A DNA stretch of 46,866 bases from Gemmatales bacterium (GTDB lineage Bacteria; Planctomycetota; Planctomycetia; Gemmatales; HRBIN36), in assembly GCA_025060195.1 (NCBI GenBank), contig JANXCQ010000031.1, positions 1-46,866 of the forward strand, written 5' to 3'. A program made the translations under genes and the position numbers. A model generated the notes under the pieces. It made no database searches. It saw only the letters and a program-made list of their open reading frames with translations, and was not told where the DNA came from. Below, piece by piece: positions 35,696 to 44,928 of the stretch. Position 1 is the first letter of the stretch. Every line of letters starts with the position of its first letter.

Positions 35696-37108
35696 TCAAA
35701 TGTCGAAATACAGTATGAATTCGTATGGGTGAGGCCGCAGTCGCACGGCGTCGGCTTCCTTCTCCATTTTGTACCAAATCCAGGTGTCGATTACGTCGGG
35801 GGTGAACACGTCGCCGCGCAGCAGAAATTCGTGGTCGGCACGAAGAGCTCGCAGGGCCTCTTCTAACGAGCCAGGGGTCTTAGGTACTTTCGCCAGCTCC
35901 TCGGGTTCCAGATCATAAATGTCCTTGTCGAGAGGTTCGCCGGGGTGGATTTTGTTTTGGATACCGTCGAGCATGGCCATGAGCATAGCGGCAAAACAGA
36001 GATAGGGATTGGAGCTACCATCCGGACAGCGAAACTCGATACGCTTAGTCTTGGGGCTGACGTGATAAACGGGGATACGAATGGCCGCTGAGCGATTCCG
36101 TCGGCTATATGCGAGGTTGACAGGCGCTTCGTAACCAGGAACCAGGCGTTTGTAACTGTTGGTAGTGGGGTTGCAGAAGGCACAAAGGGCGGGGGCATGT
36201 TTGAGCAGTCCGCCGATGGCATACAGGCCGATATCGCTGAGACCGGCGTAACCCGAACCAGCAAATAGATTGACATTGTTCTTCCAGAGGCTGGTGTGCA
36301 CGTGCATGCCCGAGCCGTTATCGCCGAAAATCGGCTTCGGCATGAAGGTGGCAGTTTTGCCGTGCTTGCGGGCAACATTCTTGACGATGTATTTGTATTT
36401 GAGGACGTTGTCGGCCATTTGCACCAGAGGGGCATAACGCATGTCAATTTCGCCTTGGCCGCCCGTAGCCACCTCGTGGTGTTGGGCTTCGATGGGAACT
36501 CCGCACTGGATCAACGTCAACATCATTTCTGTGCGAATGTCCTGCAGGTGGTCGGAAGGCGGCACCGGGAAATAGCCTTCCTTGTAACGGAGCTTATAAC
36601 CGAGATTGGGTTTTTCGTCGCGGCCCGTGTTCCAAGCGCCTTCGATGGAATCAATATAGTAGTAACCGCAGTTAGCTTGCTGGTCGCAGCGGATGTCGTC
36701 GAAGATAAAAAATTCGAGTTCGGGCCCGAAGTACGCGGTGTCGGCAATGCCCGTGGATTTCATGTAGTTCACAGCTTTGCGGGCAATGTTGCGGGGGTCG
36801 CGCGTGTAATCCTGGCGCGTCAGCGGGTCGAGGATGTTGCAGATCATGGTCAGAGTGGGTGCGGCAGTAAACGGGTCTATGAACGCAGTTTCTGGGTCGG
36901 GCAGCACGAGCATGTCGGACTCGTTGATCGCCTGCCAACCGCGGATCGATGAACCGTCGAAACCCAATCCTTCCTCAAACACCGCCTCGTCGAGCGCCTC
37001 CGCAGGAATGGTGAAGTGTTGCCATAACCCTGGGAAGTCCATGAAGCGTAGATCCACGGCCTGGATTTGTTTTTCCTTGATAAGCGCCAGCACCTCTTTC
37101 GGTTTCAC
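35696..37108 (-). CDS. glnA: Glutamine synthetase type I
   Basis: A 470-residue enzyme joining ammonia and glutamate with ATP, forming a dodecamer. Signatures: [10 protein letters not shown], the metal-binding [56 protein letters not shown], and a C-terminal [10 protein letters not shown] in which Tyr398 matches the adenylylation tyrosine 397 of the enteric enzyme. The start is a GTG at 37108: AAAGGAGG lies eight bases upstream and the length then equals the E. coli enzyme (469); an ATG at 37141 would put the ribosome binding site inside the gene. Regulation: a near-consensus sigma-54 promoter and a leader hairpin lie upstream, and the Tyr suggests covalent control as well. Confidence 0.97.
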   Translation of the reverse strand: MKPKEVLALIKEKQIQAVDLRFMDFPGLWQHFTIPAEALDEAVFEEGLGFDGSSIRGWQAINESDMLVLPDPETAFIDPFTAAPTLTMICNILDPLTRQDYTRDPRNIARKAVNYMKSTGIADTAYFGPELEFFIFDDIRCDQQANCGYYYIDSIEGAWNTGRDEKPNLGYKLRYKEGYFPVPPSDHLQDIRTEMMLTLIQCGVPIEAQHHEVATGGQGEIDMRYAPLVQMADNVLKYKYIVKNVARKHGKTATFMPKPIFGDNGSGMHVHTSLWKNNVNLFAGSGYAGLSDIGLYAIGGLLKHAPALCAFCNPTTNSYKRLVPGYEAPVNLAYSRRNRSAAIRIPVYHVSPKTKRIEFRCPDGSSNPYLCFAAMLMAMLDGIQNKIHPGEPLDKDIYDLEPEELAKVPKTPGSLEEALRALRADHEFLLRGDVFTPDVIDTWIWYKMEKEADAVRLRPHPYEFILYFDI

Positions 37109-37147
37109 GGGAAATTCCTCCTTTACGCTTGGACACAGCATTTTGAC

Positions 37148-37183
37148 AAAAAACCTCCGGGGCGCCCTAGCACTACCCGGAGG
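37148..37183 (-). terminator. Terminator-like hairpin in the glnA leader
   Basis: On the minus strand, CCTCCGGG (37183-37176) pairs perfectly with CCCGGAGG (37161-37154) across a 14-base loop and is followed at once by six T (37153-37148). The last T is 39 bases before the glnA GTG. It would end transcripts coming from the HEAT gene, but it also lies inside the predicted glnA leader (about +6 to +42 from a sigma-54 start), so it may act as an attenuator. Position and shape are seen; the regulatory role is inferred. Confidence 0.75.
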
Positions 37184-37199
37184 CTAGCACGCTGCGTTT

Positions 37200-37231
37200 A
37201 GCAACCTATATGCCAAGCAACAGGATGTCAA
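37200..37231 (-). promoter_or_regulatory. Overlapping sigma-54 and sigma-70-like promoters of glnA
   Basis: On the minus strand, TGGCAT-ATAGG-TTGCT (37215-37200) matches the sigma-54 consensus TGGCAC-N5-TTGCW at 10 of 11 fixed positions with exact spacing, predicting a start near 37189. Overlapping it is a perfect TTGACA (37231-37226) with TATAGG (37210-37205) after 15 bases, a plausible but short-spaced sigma-70 promoter. A palindrome TTTGC-TGAC-GCAAA at 37277-37290, about 95 bases upstream of the predicted start, is a candidate activator site. Confidence 0.65.
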
Positions 37232-37399
37232 TAGCTTTGATATTACGCGGCCTAAATTGCTGGGGGCTAACAAAACTTTGCTGACGCAAACGAGAATACT
37301 GCAGATGCAAAGGATGCTCTCAATTTCGGCAGTTCCGCCTATTCCCTAGGCAAGCTGAACCGTGGACGGCATTCGCAAAAACCCGAAGGGCAGCCGGTT

Positions 37400-39415
37400 T
37401 TATTTAGGTACGGCTTGCTGAGCGCGCTGACGTAGGGCAGCAAACTCGAAGGCGAGGTCGCCGGCTCGCGCTAATAAATCCTCGGCGGCCTGCAGCCAGG
37501 ATAAGGCTTCTTCGGGGCGTTTGTCGTCTACGGCCAAGTAACCAGCCGCGACGAGCCAACGAAGGCGACGGCGGAGTTCATGATCATTGGGGGCTCGCCG
37601 AGCCAAATCGAGGGCCAAAGGGCCTGCTGCCTGCCAACGCCGCTGAGCTAAGTAAGCCTGCACCAGAAGACCCTGAATGGTATCCAAATGAGGGCGCTGC
37701 GTTTCGGACTTTTGCCAGCGACTGCGGATTTCTACCAGCAACTCCACGCGTCGCGCGGTGTCCCGATGATTGGTCAGTAGTTGGTCCCACTGGGCCACCA
37801 ACTCGGGGTTGCCACTGCGAGCCAAAATCTCGATTATGGCCGACCAAGCTTTGCCACGCACGCGTTCGTCTTCTGTGGTCAGGCAGCGCTGCCAAAGGAA
37901 GGGGAGATCTGCCGGCGTTCCGAGTTCGCCGAGGATTGTGGCAGCACGACTGCGCACTCCTGGGTCGCCATCGCGGAGCATGATGGATTGTAATTGGGCG
38001 ACGATCTCGCTTTTCCGGGCGTCGCTGGCGCCACTACCGATGCGGCCGAGCGCGCCGAGAATGTGGAAACGTACGCTGGCAGAACGGTCGTTGAGCGCTG
38101 TCCATAATTCGGCCAAGACGCGTTCGTCCGCAATCGGCTCCAAAGCCCGCGCAGCCGCCTGACGCACCCCCTCAGAGGGATGGCGTAGCAACTCGGCTAA
38201 AATCACGGCCGCTTGCGGCGCGCCAATGGCGCCCAGCGATTCCGTAGCCTCCGCGACCACGGTCAGCGACGAATCGTTGAGCGCTTTTTTCAACGCCGCT
38301 AAGATCGGCACCAGGCGTTCGGGCTGCTGGTGGGGCGCACGAAAGCGTCCCAAGCTGCGTGCGGCCGCCGCCCGCACCCCCACACTGCCATGCTCCAACA
38401 ACGTCAGCAAGCGTGCCACCACTTGGGGATCTTCCAGACGCTTCTCGAGAGTTAACACGGCCTGACGCTGTACTGCCTCTACTCCGTCTTCGCTGAGGTG
38501 GAGCAAGAGTTGTGTAACTTGTTGTTGTTGCGAGGAGTCCAACTCGGGCAAAGCTTCGACCATCCAAAGAATTGCCTGCACACGCACCCCAGGATATTCA
38601 CTTTTTACTAACGTTTGAAAATGGGCCACGCGATCTGCCGTGGGAATTTTGCTGTAGATTTGCTGGTGAAGTTGGACAATATGGGCCTCGGCACGACTGA
38701 GATCGGCTTGTAAGCGACGGACTTGCTCTTGGAGCGCGGCATTGCGTGCCGCCAGCCACTCTTCGTCGGTCAGGTCTTTGTGCCGCTGCCACCATTGCTG
38801 CCAGCGGGCCATGTCGAGTCCGTAATTCAGGCCCGTAAGTTCCTCTAAAGCTCCGGCCGCCGCTTCCCGGATCGCAGGAGGTTCCGCAGCTAACAGGCTC
38901 ATCAGGGGAACGATGGCGGCGCGTTGCTGAGTCCGGGCTAAGACTTGAATGGCGGATTGTCGCGCCAGTCCACTGGCCCGTTCGTCCTCCGCGAGAGCGA
39001 CCAACGGGCGGAACACACGGCGGTAATCAAAGCGTGCTAACGTTTCGATGGCGGACTGTCGAATCGTGGTCTCTTCACAGCCAAGGGCTTGCAGTAATTG
39101 CGGAATGTATTGGGGGTCGCGGGACCAGCGAAGCGCACTGGCCAGCGCTTGGAACACGTCAGGCCGATCCCAACGGCGCAGCCCTTGCCGCACAACTTCT
39201 TGGCTCTCCTCGGTTCCGCGTTGCAACAACAATAATGCGGCTTGGCTTTGCACTGCCGGCTCTCCGCGCTGGTATAACAGGTTCACCAAGCGTGGTACAT
39301 CGAGCTTGTCCTGGCGCTCAAAGTGTGTGGGTTCAGATTGACCGAATAATTGTCCCACAGCCGGTACCAGGAACCACCACATGAGCAACGCAAGCCCTAG
39401 CGGGAAAGGATTCAC
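37400..39415 (-). CDS. Exported HEAT-repeat protein
   Basis: A protein of 671 residues (from a GTG at 39415) made of about 12 HEAT-like alpha-helical repeats, recognisable as recurring phrases such as VRQAAARALEPIADERVLAELW and VRSRAATILGELGTPADLPFLW, with a coiled-coil-like stretch (LQADLSRAEAHIVQLHQQI) in the middle and a TPR-like C-terminus. HEAT repeats form solenoids for protein binding; no enzyme motif is present. The GTG start, preceded by GGAG, gives a clean signal-like N-terminus (NPFPLGLALLMWWFLVPAVGQLFG). An ATG at 39589 would add 58 Arg-rich residues unlike a protein head, but cannot be excluded. The gene is divergent from the cytochrome gene. Confidence 0.8.
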   Translation of the reverse strand: MNPFPLGLALLMWWFLVPAVGQLFGQSEPTHFERQDKLDVPRLVNLLYQRGEPAVQSQAALLLLQRGTEESQEVVRQGLRRWDRPDVFQALASALRWSRDPQYIPQLLQALGCEETTIRQSAIETLARFDYRRVFRPLVALAEDERASGLARQSAIQVLARTQQRAAIVPLMSLLAAEPPAIREAAAGALEELTGLNYGLDMARWQQWWQRHKDLTDEEWLAARNAALQEQVRRLQADLSRAEAHIVQLHQQIYSKIPTADRVAHFQTLVKSEYPGVRVQAILWMVEALPELDSSQQQQVTQLLLHLSEDGVEAVQRQAVLTLEKRLEDPQVVARLLTLLEHGSVGVRAAAARSLGRFRAPHQQPERLVPILAALKKALNDSSLTVVAEATESLGAIGAPQAAVILAELLRHPSEGVRQAAARALEPIADERVLAELWTALNDRSASVRFHILGALGRIGSGASDARKSEIVAQLQSIMLRDGDPGVRSRAATILGELGTPADLPFLWQRCLTTEDERVRGKAWSAIIEILARSGNPELVAQWDQLLTNHRDTARRVELLVEIRSRWQKSETQRPHLDTIQGLLVQAYLAQRRWQAAGPLALDLARRAPNDHELRRRLRWLVAAGYLAVDDKRPEEALSWLQAAEDLLARAGDLAFEFAALRQRAQQAVPK

Positions 39416-39837
39416 GAAACTCCAGCTTGGTCTTCCGCGCAAGGCCTGACACCACTGGCTATTGGTTCGTAACCTTCCCACGCGGCCGAGCCTCGACCAC
39501 GAGAACGCGGGTACGCGCCTCGCATGTGGAAGCGCCCAGGCAAGTGCTTGACCCCCGTACAGAGATGCTCTGCCCCGTGCGTGCCTCATAGCTTCTGTCG
39601 TGCCCCGTAACCTTCGCGGCTATAGCTCTGGTTCCGAAAACGGTCAACGCCACACTAGTTAGCTCGCTCCAGTGGCGACGCGACTTTAGCGCTCCTACCG
39701 CTCTTACGCTCCCGAGAAACCAAATACAATGGCATCACCGCACCCTACGCCGTGAAGCGCATATGGTCTCTATCCGGAGCGCGCCTTCAGAAGCTTTAGC
39801 GACCTTGATGAGGCAGGATAAGCAAGGAGTTGTGTGC

Positions 39838-42800
39838 ATGTCCAAACTAAGCGTAAAGCAGGCAATGATAACTGCCGGGTTGTGCGCCATTGCCATATTG
39901 ATACTTTTCGGCCTCCGTCCGCAAGCGCAGCCGTTGATCGCTCCTACCGAGGCGCTCAGCCCCCAGGAGGAACAAAAGCGTTTCCGCTTACCTTCGGGAT
40001 TCATCATTCAATTAGTCGCTAGCGAACCGGACATTCAGAAACCGCTCAATCTCGCTTTCGATGCCCGAGGGCGTTTATGGGTCACGCATACGGTCGAATA
40101 TCCTTTCCCTGCCGAGGATGAAAACTCAGCCCGCGATGGTATTACCATCCTGGAAGATTTCGGTCCCGATGGCCGCGCTCGCAAAATCACCCGATTCGCA
40201 GATAAGCTCAATATTCCTATCGGAGTGTTGCCCTTAGGCGACGGCCGGCAAGCGATCGTCTGGTCGATTCCGCACATCTGGAAGCTGACCGACACCGACG
40301 GCGACGGTCGCGCTGACCATCGCGAAGTCCTCTATGGGCCTTTCGACTATGTGGATACTCATGGCAATCAGAATGCGTTTCGTCTCGGACTCGATGGTTG
40401 GGTATACGCCTGCCATGGTTACCGTAACCATTCGCGTGTGCGGTTGCGAGGGGAGGGCCCCGTCGTAGTTGAGATGCATTCGGGACATACCTACCGTTTC
40501 CGTCCGGATGGCTCAGCGATTGCCGTGTGGACCTTTGGCCAAGTCAATCCCTTCGGCATGTGTTTCGACCGTTGGCTCAACCAATATACCGCGGACTGTC
40601 ACTCGCGGCCGATCATGATGCTGCTCCCAGGGGCTTATTATGAGAGCTTCGGTAAACCTCACGATGGGCTGGGCTTTGGCCCGGAAATGACCCGCCACAG
40701 TCATGGCTCGACGGGCATCGCAGGCATCGCTTACTATGACGCGGAGCAATTCCCGGCTGATTACCGCGACAGTTTCTTCGTCGGCAACCCGGTAACGGGT
40801 GCGGTGCACTGGGATAAACCTGTTTGGCGTGGTTCCTCGCCTTGGGTAGAAAAGCCTGTGGACTTTATTCGTTGTGATGACCTTTGGTTCCGTCCTGTGG
40901 ACTTGCAGTTGGGGCCTGACGGCGCACTGTACTTGGCCGACTTTTACAACTGTATCATCGGACATTACGAGGTGGACCTGCGCCATCCCCGTCGCGATCG
41001 CTTTCGTGGACGGATTTGGCGCGTCGTTGCCGTGGGCGAAACGGGCCAGCCGCGTCTGACCCCGATCCGGGACCTTACGCAACTCAGTTGCGACCAGCTC
41101 ATTGCTGAGCTGGCCAATCCTAATCAAACGGTCCGCGTTCTCGCTACGCATCAGCTGGTGGAACGTTTCGGCGCCCAGGCATTGCCTCAACTGGCTCGAC
41201 TTGCCCAAACTCCACTGCAGCGTGCCCACGCGGTTTGGGTCTATCTTCGCATAAGCCACTTGGACAAGCTTCCTGTCCATCAAATCGCACAGGATGAGCC
41301 GATTGTTCAAGTTCATTACCTGCGAGCATTAGCGCGACTGGAGAAACCTTCTGAGGAACAATTGAAGTACATTGAAGCAAGCTTATTAGCTGACCATCCC
41401 ATGGTGCGTCGAGCCGCGGCTGAGACCGCTAGTCTTCGCCCCGATTTGAAATTAGTACCTCGATTGCTCCAGGCGTTGTCCGCAGTGCCTGCGGAAGATG
41501 TGCAACTGCGCCACATGCTCCGCATTGCCTTACGCAATCATCTGCAAATGCCCGAGGCTTATAAGAACCTAACCTCGCAGGCTTGGAAACCAGAACAATT
41601 ACAATGGTTCGCCGACGTTGCTGTGGGTCTGAAACCGGACCGCGGTATCGCCTGGAGCGTTCACTTGCTGCAAAGGTCCGACCTGAGCATTAATAATTGG
41701 CCCCAGTTGCTACGATACTCGGCTCAATTTGCGAGCGATGCCGACCTGAATCACGCGCTGGCCGACATCCGCGCCCGCTTAGGGACCGATCCTGCTAAGG
41801 AACAGACGGCTCTTACCGCCTTGGCCGAGGGCTGGCGCTTCCGGCGAGCGTTTCCTAATCCCCAATCAGCATGGACACACTGGCCGGCAGAATTCGCGCA
41901 ACGGGTTCTCGGTCAGATCGACCGTTCGTCCATCATGCAATTGACGTTAGCGCTTACCTGGGTCGAGCTTCTGAACCTGAAAAAACTCTGGCCTCAGGTG
42001 TTCCTGCTTTGGCAAGACCGCCAGCAGGCCATCGAAGTGCGAGAAGCTGCGGGCCGTGCAGGTTGGCGCCTGGAGCGCAGCAAGATGCGCCCCACGCTGC
42101 ACGCCGTGCTGGCTCACGGCGAAGAACCCCCACGCTTACGTCAGTGGGCCGTGGAACAGCTCATTCGCGACTGGCAAGCCTCGGACAGCGAAGCGTTCTT
42201 AGCGGCTTTCGCCACCGCACCGGCAGATTTGCAAACTTACCTCGCCCAGGAGTTGGCCGGCCATCCCCAAGCAGCGCAGTTTCTCCTCTTGGCCGTGGAT
42301 AAAGGCAAGGCCTCGCCTCGCCTATTCCAAAATCCCGTCGTTTCTCAGCGCCTACGTGCTCATGGTCGCCCCGAATGGAATCAACGCATAGACCAATGGC
42401 TCAAGCAACTACCATCTTTGGACGAGCAAATTCGACGGGTGATGGAACGGCGAATTAAGAGTTTCGACCCAAAGCGAGCCGATGCCGCTCGAGGACACGT
42501 TGTGTTTCAGAAGCACTGCGCCAATTGCCACCGCGTGGGCAACGAAGGCAACAGTGTGGGCCCGAAACTCGATGGCATTGGGAGTCGTGGCATCGATCGG
42601 CTCGCCGAAGACATACTCGATCCTAATCGGAACGTAGATGAAGCGTATCGACTCACCCTTATCCTGACGCGTGATGGCCGTACGCTTTCCGGTCTAAAGC
42701 TCCGCGAGCAAGGGGAGCACATCATCTTCGCCGACCAACAGGGCAAGGAGTTTGTCGTGGCTCGCAAGGACATCGAACAAACTCAAGTCAGCCCACTATC

Positions 42801-42882
42801 ACCGATGCCCGCCAATTTCCATGAAATGATCTCGGACGCCGAGTTCGCGGACCTGCTTGCCTACCTCCGCACCTTACGCTAA
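39838..42882 (+). CDS. PVC-type CxxCH haem protein with dehydrogenase-like beta-propeller
   Basis: A 1014-residue exported protein. An N-terminal helix (about residues 8-26, MITAGLCAIAILILFGL) is followed by a membrane-bound-dehydrogenase/sorbosone-dehydrogenase-like propeller (FRLPSGFIIQLVASEP, LAFDARGRLWVTHTVEYP, DTDGDGRADHREVL, GPDGALYLADFYNCIIGHYE), a HEAT-like helical middle (about 440-880), and a cytochrome c domain with one haem site, KHCANCHRVG, an axial-ligand candidate SPMPAN, and the end FADLLAYLRTL. This architecture is characteristic of planctomycetes and relatives, where it is thought to oxidise sugars or related substrates outside the cytoplasm; the substrate is unknown. AAGGAG lies eight bases before the chosen ATG. 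Confidence 0.9.
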   Translation: MSKLSVKQAMITAGLCAIAILILFGLRPQAQPLIAPTEALSPQEEQKRFRLPSGFIIQLVASEPDIQKPLNLAFDARGRLWVTHTVEYPFPAEDENSARDGITILEDFGPDGRARKITRFADKLNIPIGVLPLGDGRQAIVWSIPHIWKLTDTDGDGRADHREVLYGPFDYVDTHGNQNAFRLGLDGWVYACHGYRNHSRVRLRGEGPVVVEMHSGHTYRFRPDGSAIAVWTFGQVNPFGMCFDRWLNQYTADCHSRPIMMLLPGAYYESFGKPHDGLGFGPEMTRHSHGSTGIAGIAYYDAEQFPADYRDSFFVGNPVTGAVHWDKPVWRGSSPWVEKPVDFIRCDDLWFRPVDLQLGPDGALYLADFYNCIIGHYEVDLRHPRRDRFRGRIWRVVAVGETGQPRLTPIRDLTQLSCDQLIAELANPNQTVRVLATHQLVERFGAQALPQLARLAQTPLQRAHAVWVYLRISHLDKLPVHQIAQDEPIVQVHYLRALARLEKPSEEQLKYIEASLLADHPMVRRAAAETASLRPDLKLVPRLLQALSAVPAEDVQLRHMLRIALRNHLQMPEAYKNLTSQAWKPEQLQWFADVAVGLKPDRGIAWSVHLLQRSDLSINNWPQLLRYSAQFASDADLNHALADIRARLGTDPAKEQTALTALAEGWRFRRAFPNPQSAWTHWPAEFAQRVLGQIDRSSIMQLTLALTWVELLNLKKLWPQVFLLWQDRQQAIEVREAAGRAGWRLERSKMRPTLHAVLAHGEEPPRLRQWAVEQLIRDWQASDSEAFLAAFATAPADLQTYLAQELAGHPQAAQFLLLAVDKGKASPRLFQNPVVSQRLRAHGRPEWNQRIDQWLKQLPSLDEQIRRVMERRIKSFDPKRADAARGHVVFQKHCANCHRVGNEGNSVGPKLDGIGSRGIDRLAEDILDPNRNVDEAYRLTLILTRDGRTLSGLKLREQGEHIIFADQQGKEFVVARKDIEQTQVSPLSPMPANFHEMISDAEFADLLAYLRTLR

Positions 42883-42884
42883 CG

Positions 42885-42916
42885 CCGACCCTTCGCTAAG
42901 CATGATATTGGGTCGG
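42885..42916 (+). terminator. Hairpin after the CxxCH gene
   Basis: CCGACCC (42885-42891) pairs with GGGTCGG (42910-42916) around an 18-base loop, directly after the stop codon. There is no T-run. It shares its arm sequence with the stronger hairpin at 25148-25180. Confidence 0.4.
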
Positions 42917-42973
42917 ATAGCCAGCAGGAGGTACGATGCCAGTCGTTGCCTGACCGGTCATGGTGATAATCAA

Positions 42974-43046
42974 TGAGGGCGGCGGGATTCGAACCCGCGA
43001 CCTACGGATTAAAAGTCCGTTGCTCTGCCTGCTGAGCTACGCCCTC
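42974..43046 (-). tRNA. tRNA-Lys (anticodon TTT)
   Basis: A complete 73-base cloverleaf on the minus strand: acceptor GAGGGCG/CGCCCTC, D arm GCTC-AGCAGGCA-GAGC, anticodon arm ACGGA-CTTTTAA-TCCGT with anticodon TTT, variable loop AGGTC, T arm GCGGG-TTCGAAT-CCCGC, discriminator A. The CCA end is not encoded. It reads AAA and AAG lysine codons. Confidence 0.97.
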
Positions 43047-43064
43047 GGCCCGTTAGGGCATGTA

Positions 43065-43093
43065 ATGCTACGAGTTTCTGAGGAGCAGGTCAA
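43065..43093 (-). promoter_or_regulatory. Promoter of the tRNA-Lys gene
   Basis: On the minus strand TTGACC (43093-43088, 5 of 6 matches) and TAGCAT (43070-43065) are 17 bases apart, with the -10 element ending 18 bases before the tRNA 5' end. Confidence 0.6.
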
Positions 43094-43242
43094 CCTTCCC
43101 GATATCCGGTTCATCCGCGCTGTGCCTAGACAAGGCGAAGTCGTACAAAAGCGGTAATGATTGTGTAAGAAGCCCAGCTTGTGCTCGTCACACGCACAAA
43201 CGGAATCTCGAAGAACTTCATGGGCAGCGGCACGGCAAAGGC

Positions 43243-44274
43243 ATGGAACTAGACCTCATCCTTCAGCGGCTTTTAGCCAAGCAGGAATTATCGGCTCAAG
43301 AAGTAACGGGTGTCCTGGAAGTACTGACCCAAGGACAGGCGGACCCCGTGAAAATGGCAGCAGTGCTGACAGCTTGGCGGGCGAAGGGCGAAACGCCGGG
43401 TGAACTATCCACAGCCTGTCAGTGGTTACGGCAACGCATGGTGCGCGTCGATACCTCCGGACTGGCCGTGGTGGATACGTGTGGCACAGGGGGAGATGAA
43501 CAAGGGACGTTCAACGTAAGCACCGCAGCGGCTTTAGTAGCCGCAGCTTGCGGCGTGCCCGTGGTCAAGCACGGCAATCGAGGAATTTCCAGTCTGAGCG
43601 GCAGTGCAGATGTCTTGGAGCGCTTAGGCGTACGCATCGAGCTAAGTGCCGAGGAAGCGTCCGCCTGTTTGCGTCAGACTGGATTCGCATTTTGCTTGGC
43701 GCCGCGTTTTCATCCAGTGCTGGCCCGTGTTGCCGACCTCCGAAGGCGTCTTGGCTTTCGCACCGTGTTCAATTTACTGGGGCCGTTACTCAACCCCGCG
43801 CAAGCGCGTTGGCAGTTACTCGGTGTCGCCAAGCCAGAATTATTAGATTTGTTGGCACTGACATTAGCACGGCTGGGAGACAGCCAGGCGCTGGTCATCC
43901 ACGGCTGCGACGGTCTGGATGAAATCACGCTCAGCGGGCCCACCTTGGTCCGCAAGGTAGCTAACGGAGTCGTCGAGGCCGATGTTTGGTATCCCGAAAC
44001 TTTCGACCTGCCCCGCTATCCCACCGAGGCATTCCGCGTCGCAAATGCCGAGCACAGCGCCCAACTAGTGCGGAGTGTGTTAGCAGGGGAGCAAACGCCC
44101 GCTCGGGATCTCGTCTTGGCCAACGCCGCGGCCACGTTGTATCTATGCGGTCACGTTAGCCGATTGGTGGATGGCGTCCGTGTCGCTGCGCAAGCGTTGG
44201 ATAGCGGCGCAGCGCTACGCTTGTTGAACTCGTTAGTGGAAGTAACGAACCGCTCACTCGCACAGAATTGGTAA
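43243..44274 (+). CDS. trpD: Anthranilate phosphoribosyltransferase
   Basis: A 343-residue enzyme that joins anthranilate to PRPP in tryptophan synthesis. Motifs: VVDTCGTGGDEQGTFNVSTAAALVAAACGVPVVKHGNRGISSLSGSADVLERLG covers the PRPP-binding loop and the KHGNR anthranilate site (split here for reading at residues 77-129), then CLAPRFHPVLA, FRTVFNLLGPLLNPA and VIHGCDGLDEITL. Length and all key motifs are normal. The ribosome binding site is weak (AAAGG). No other trp gene is adjacent; the gene stands alone between a tRNA and rpsP. Confidence 0.96.
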   Translation: MELDLILQRLLAKQELSAQEVTGVLEVLTQGQADPVKMAAVLTAWRAKGETPGELSTACQWLRQRMVRVDTSGLAVVDTCGTGGDEQGTFNVSTAAALVAAACGVPVVKHGNRGISSLSGSADVLERLGVRIELSAEEASACLRQTGFAFCLAPRFHPVLARVADLRRRLGFRTVFNLLGPLLNPAQARWQLLGVAKPELLDLLALTLARLGDSQALVIHGCDGLDEITLSGPTLVRKVANGVVEADVWYPETFDLPRYPTEAFRVANAEHSAQLVRSVLAGEQTPARDLVLANAAATLYLCGHVSRLVDGVRVAAQALDSGAALRLLNSLVEVTNRSLAQNW

Positions 44275-44427
44275 CCTAGCCTCGGCTCATAGACGAAAGC
44301 TACTCTCGCTCCAATTTTTTGTTGGCCTGCTCTTGCCAAATCGTCCCTATTGGACTTGTCCTTCGCCAACGCGGCGAGCACGTCGTCCAAATTGACCAGC
44401 GCGATGAACTTTACGGGCGACGCCTGA

Positions 44428-44697
44428 TTAGCCCGCGGCTTTTTTCGCTTCCTCCTGAGGCATGTATTTATCGAGGAGCACCTTCACCTTTTCGGTGGGC
44501 TGGGCACCGACGCTCAGCCAATAGCGGATGCGATCAGGCTTGAGGGTGACCTTCTTATCTTCCTGAGGGATGTGCGGGTCATACGTGCCCAATTCCTCGA
44601 GCACGCGTCCATCGCGGGGCATGCGCGCGTCCGCTGCCACGATACGGAAAAACCAGCGATGCTTACGTCCCAGTTTCTTGAGTCGAATTCGTACCAT
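44428..44697 (-). CDS. rpsP: Ribosomal protein bS16
   Basis: An 89-residue small-subunit protein: MVRIRLKKLGRKHRWFFRIV, the segment DGRVLEELGTYDP and RIRYWLSVGAQPTEKVKVLL are diagnostic of bS16, ending in a short Ala/Lys tail. GGAG lies six bases before the ATG. In many bacteria rpsP leads the rimM-trmD-rplS operon; here no such genes follow, since the convergent trpD gene ends 153 bases away. It lies downstream of a broken gene on the same strand but probably has its own promoter. Confidence 0.96.
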   Translation of the reverse strand: MVRIRLKKLGRKHRWFFRIVAADARMPRDGRVLEELGTYDPHIPQEDKKVTLKPDRIRYWLSVGAQPTEKVKVLLDKYMPQEEAKKAAG

Positions 44698-44824
44698 TTT
44701 CCACTCCGTTTCTACTCCTTTCTCCAGAAGTAGCCGCCCAAAGGCTCAATTCCCTGCACCAGCGCTGAGCCTGGGCGAACCGGCACAATATCGACCACTT
44801 CAGGACGGAACCACAGCATTTCCA

Positions 44825-44830
44825 ATTATA
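44825..44830 (-). promoter_or_regulatory. Candidate -10 box for rpsP
   Basis: A perfect TATAAT on the minus strand, about 128 bases before the rpsP start, within a gene-free gap. No good -35 is found 16-18 bases upstream, so the call is tentative. Confidence 0.35.
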
Positions 44831-44928
44831 GCGCCGGGCTCTGCAATGGCACAGAGAGCGATTATTCACACCAATGATTCCAAGGCAACGAAGAATTAGG
44901 CGAGGCAACGACGATTCGAGCGCTTGGC

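Noticed and set aside
44151..44400. Minus-strand frame after rpsP reading VNLDDVLAALAKDKSNRDDL
   Set aside because: Looks somewhat coding but its main part lies antisense to trpD, starts only at a TTG without a ribosome binding site, and matches no family I know.
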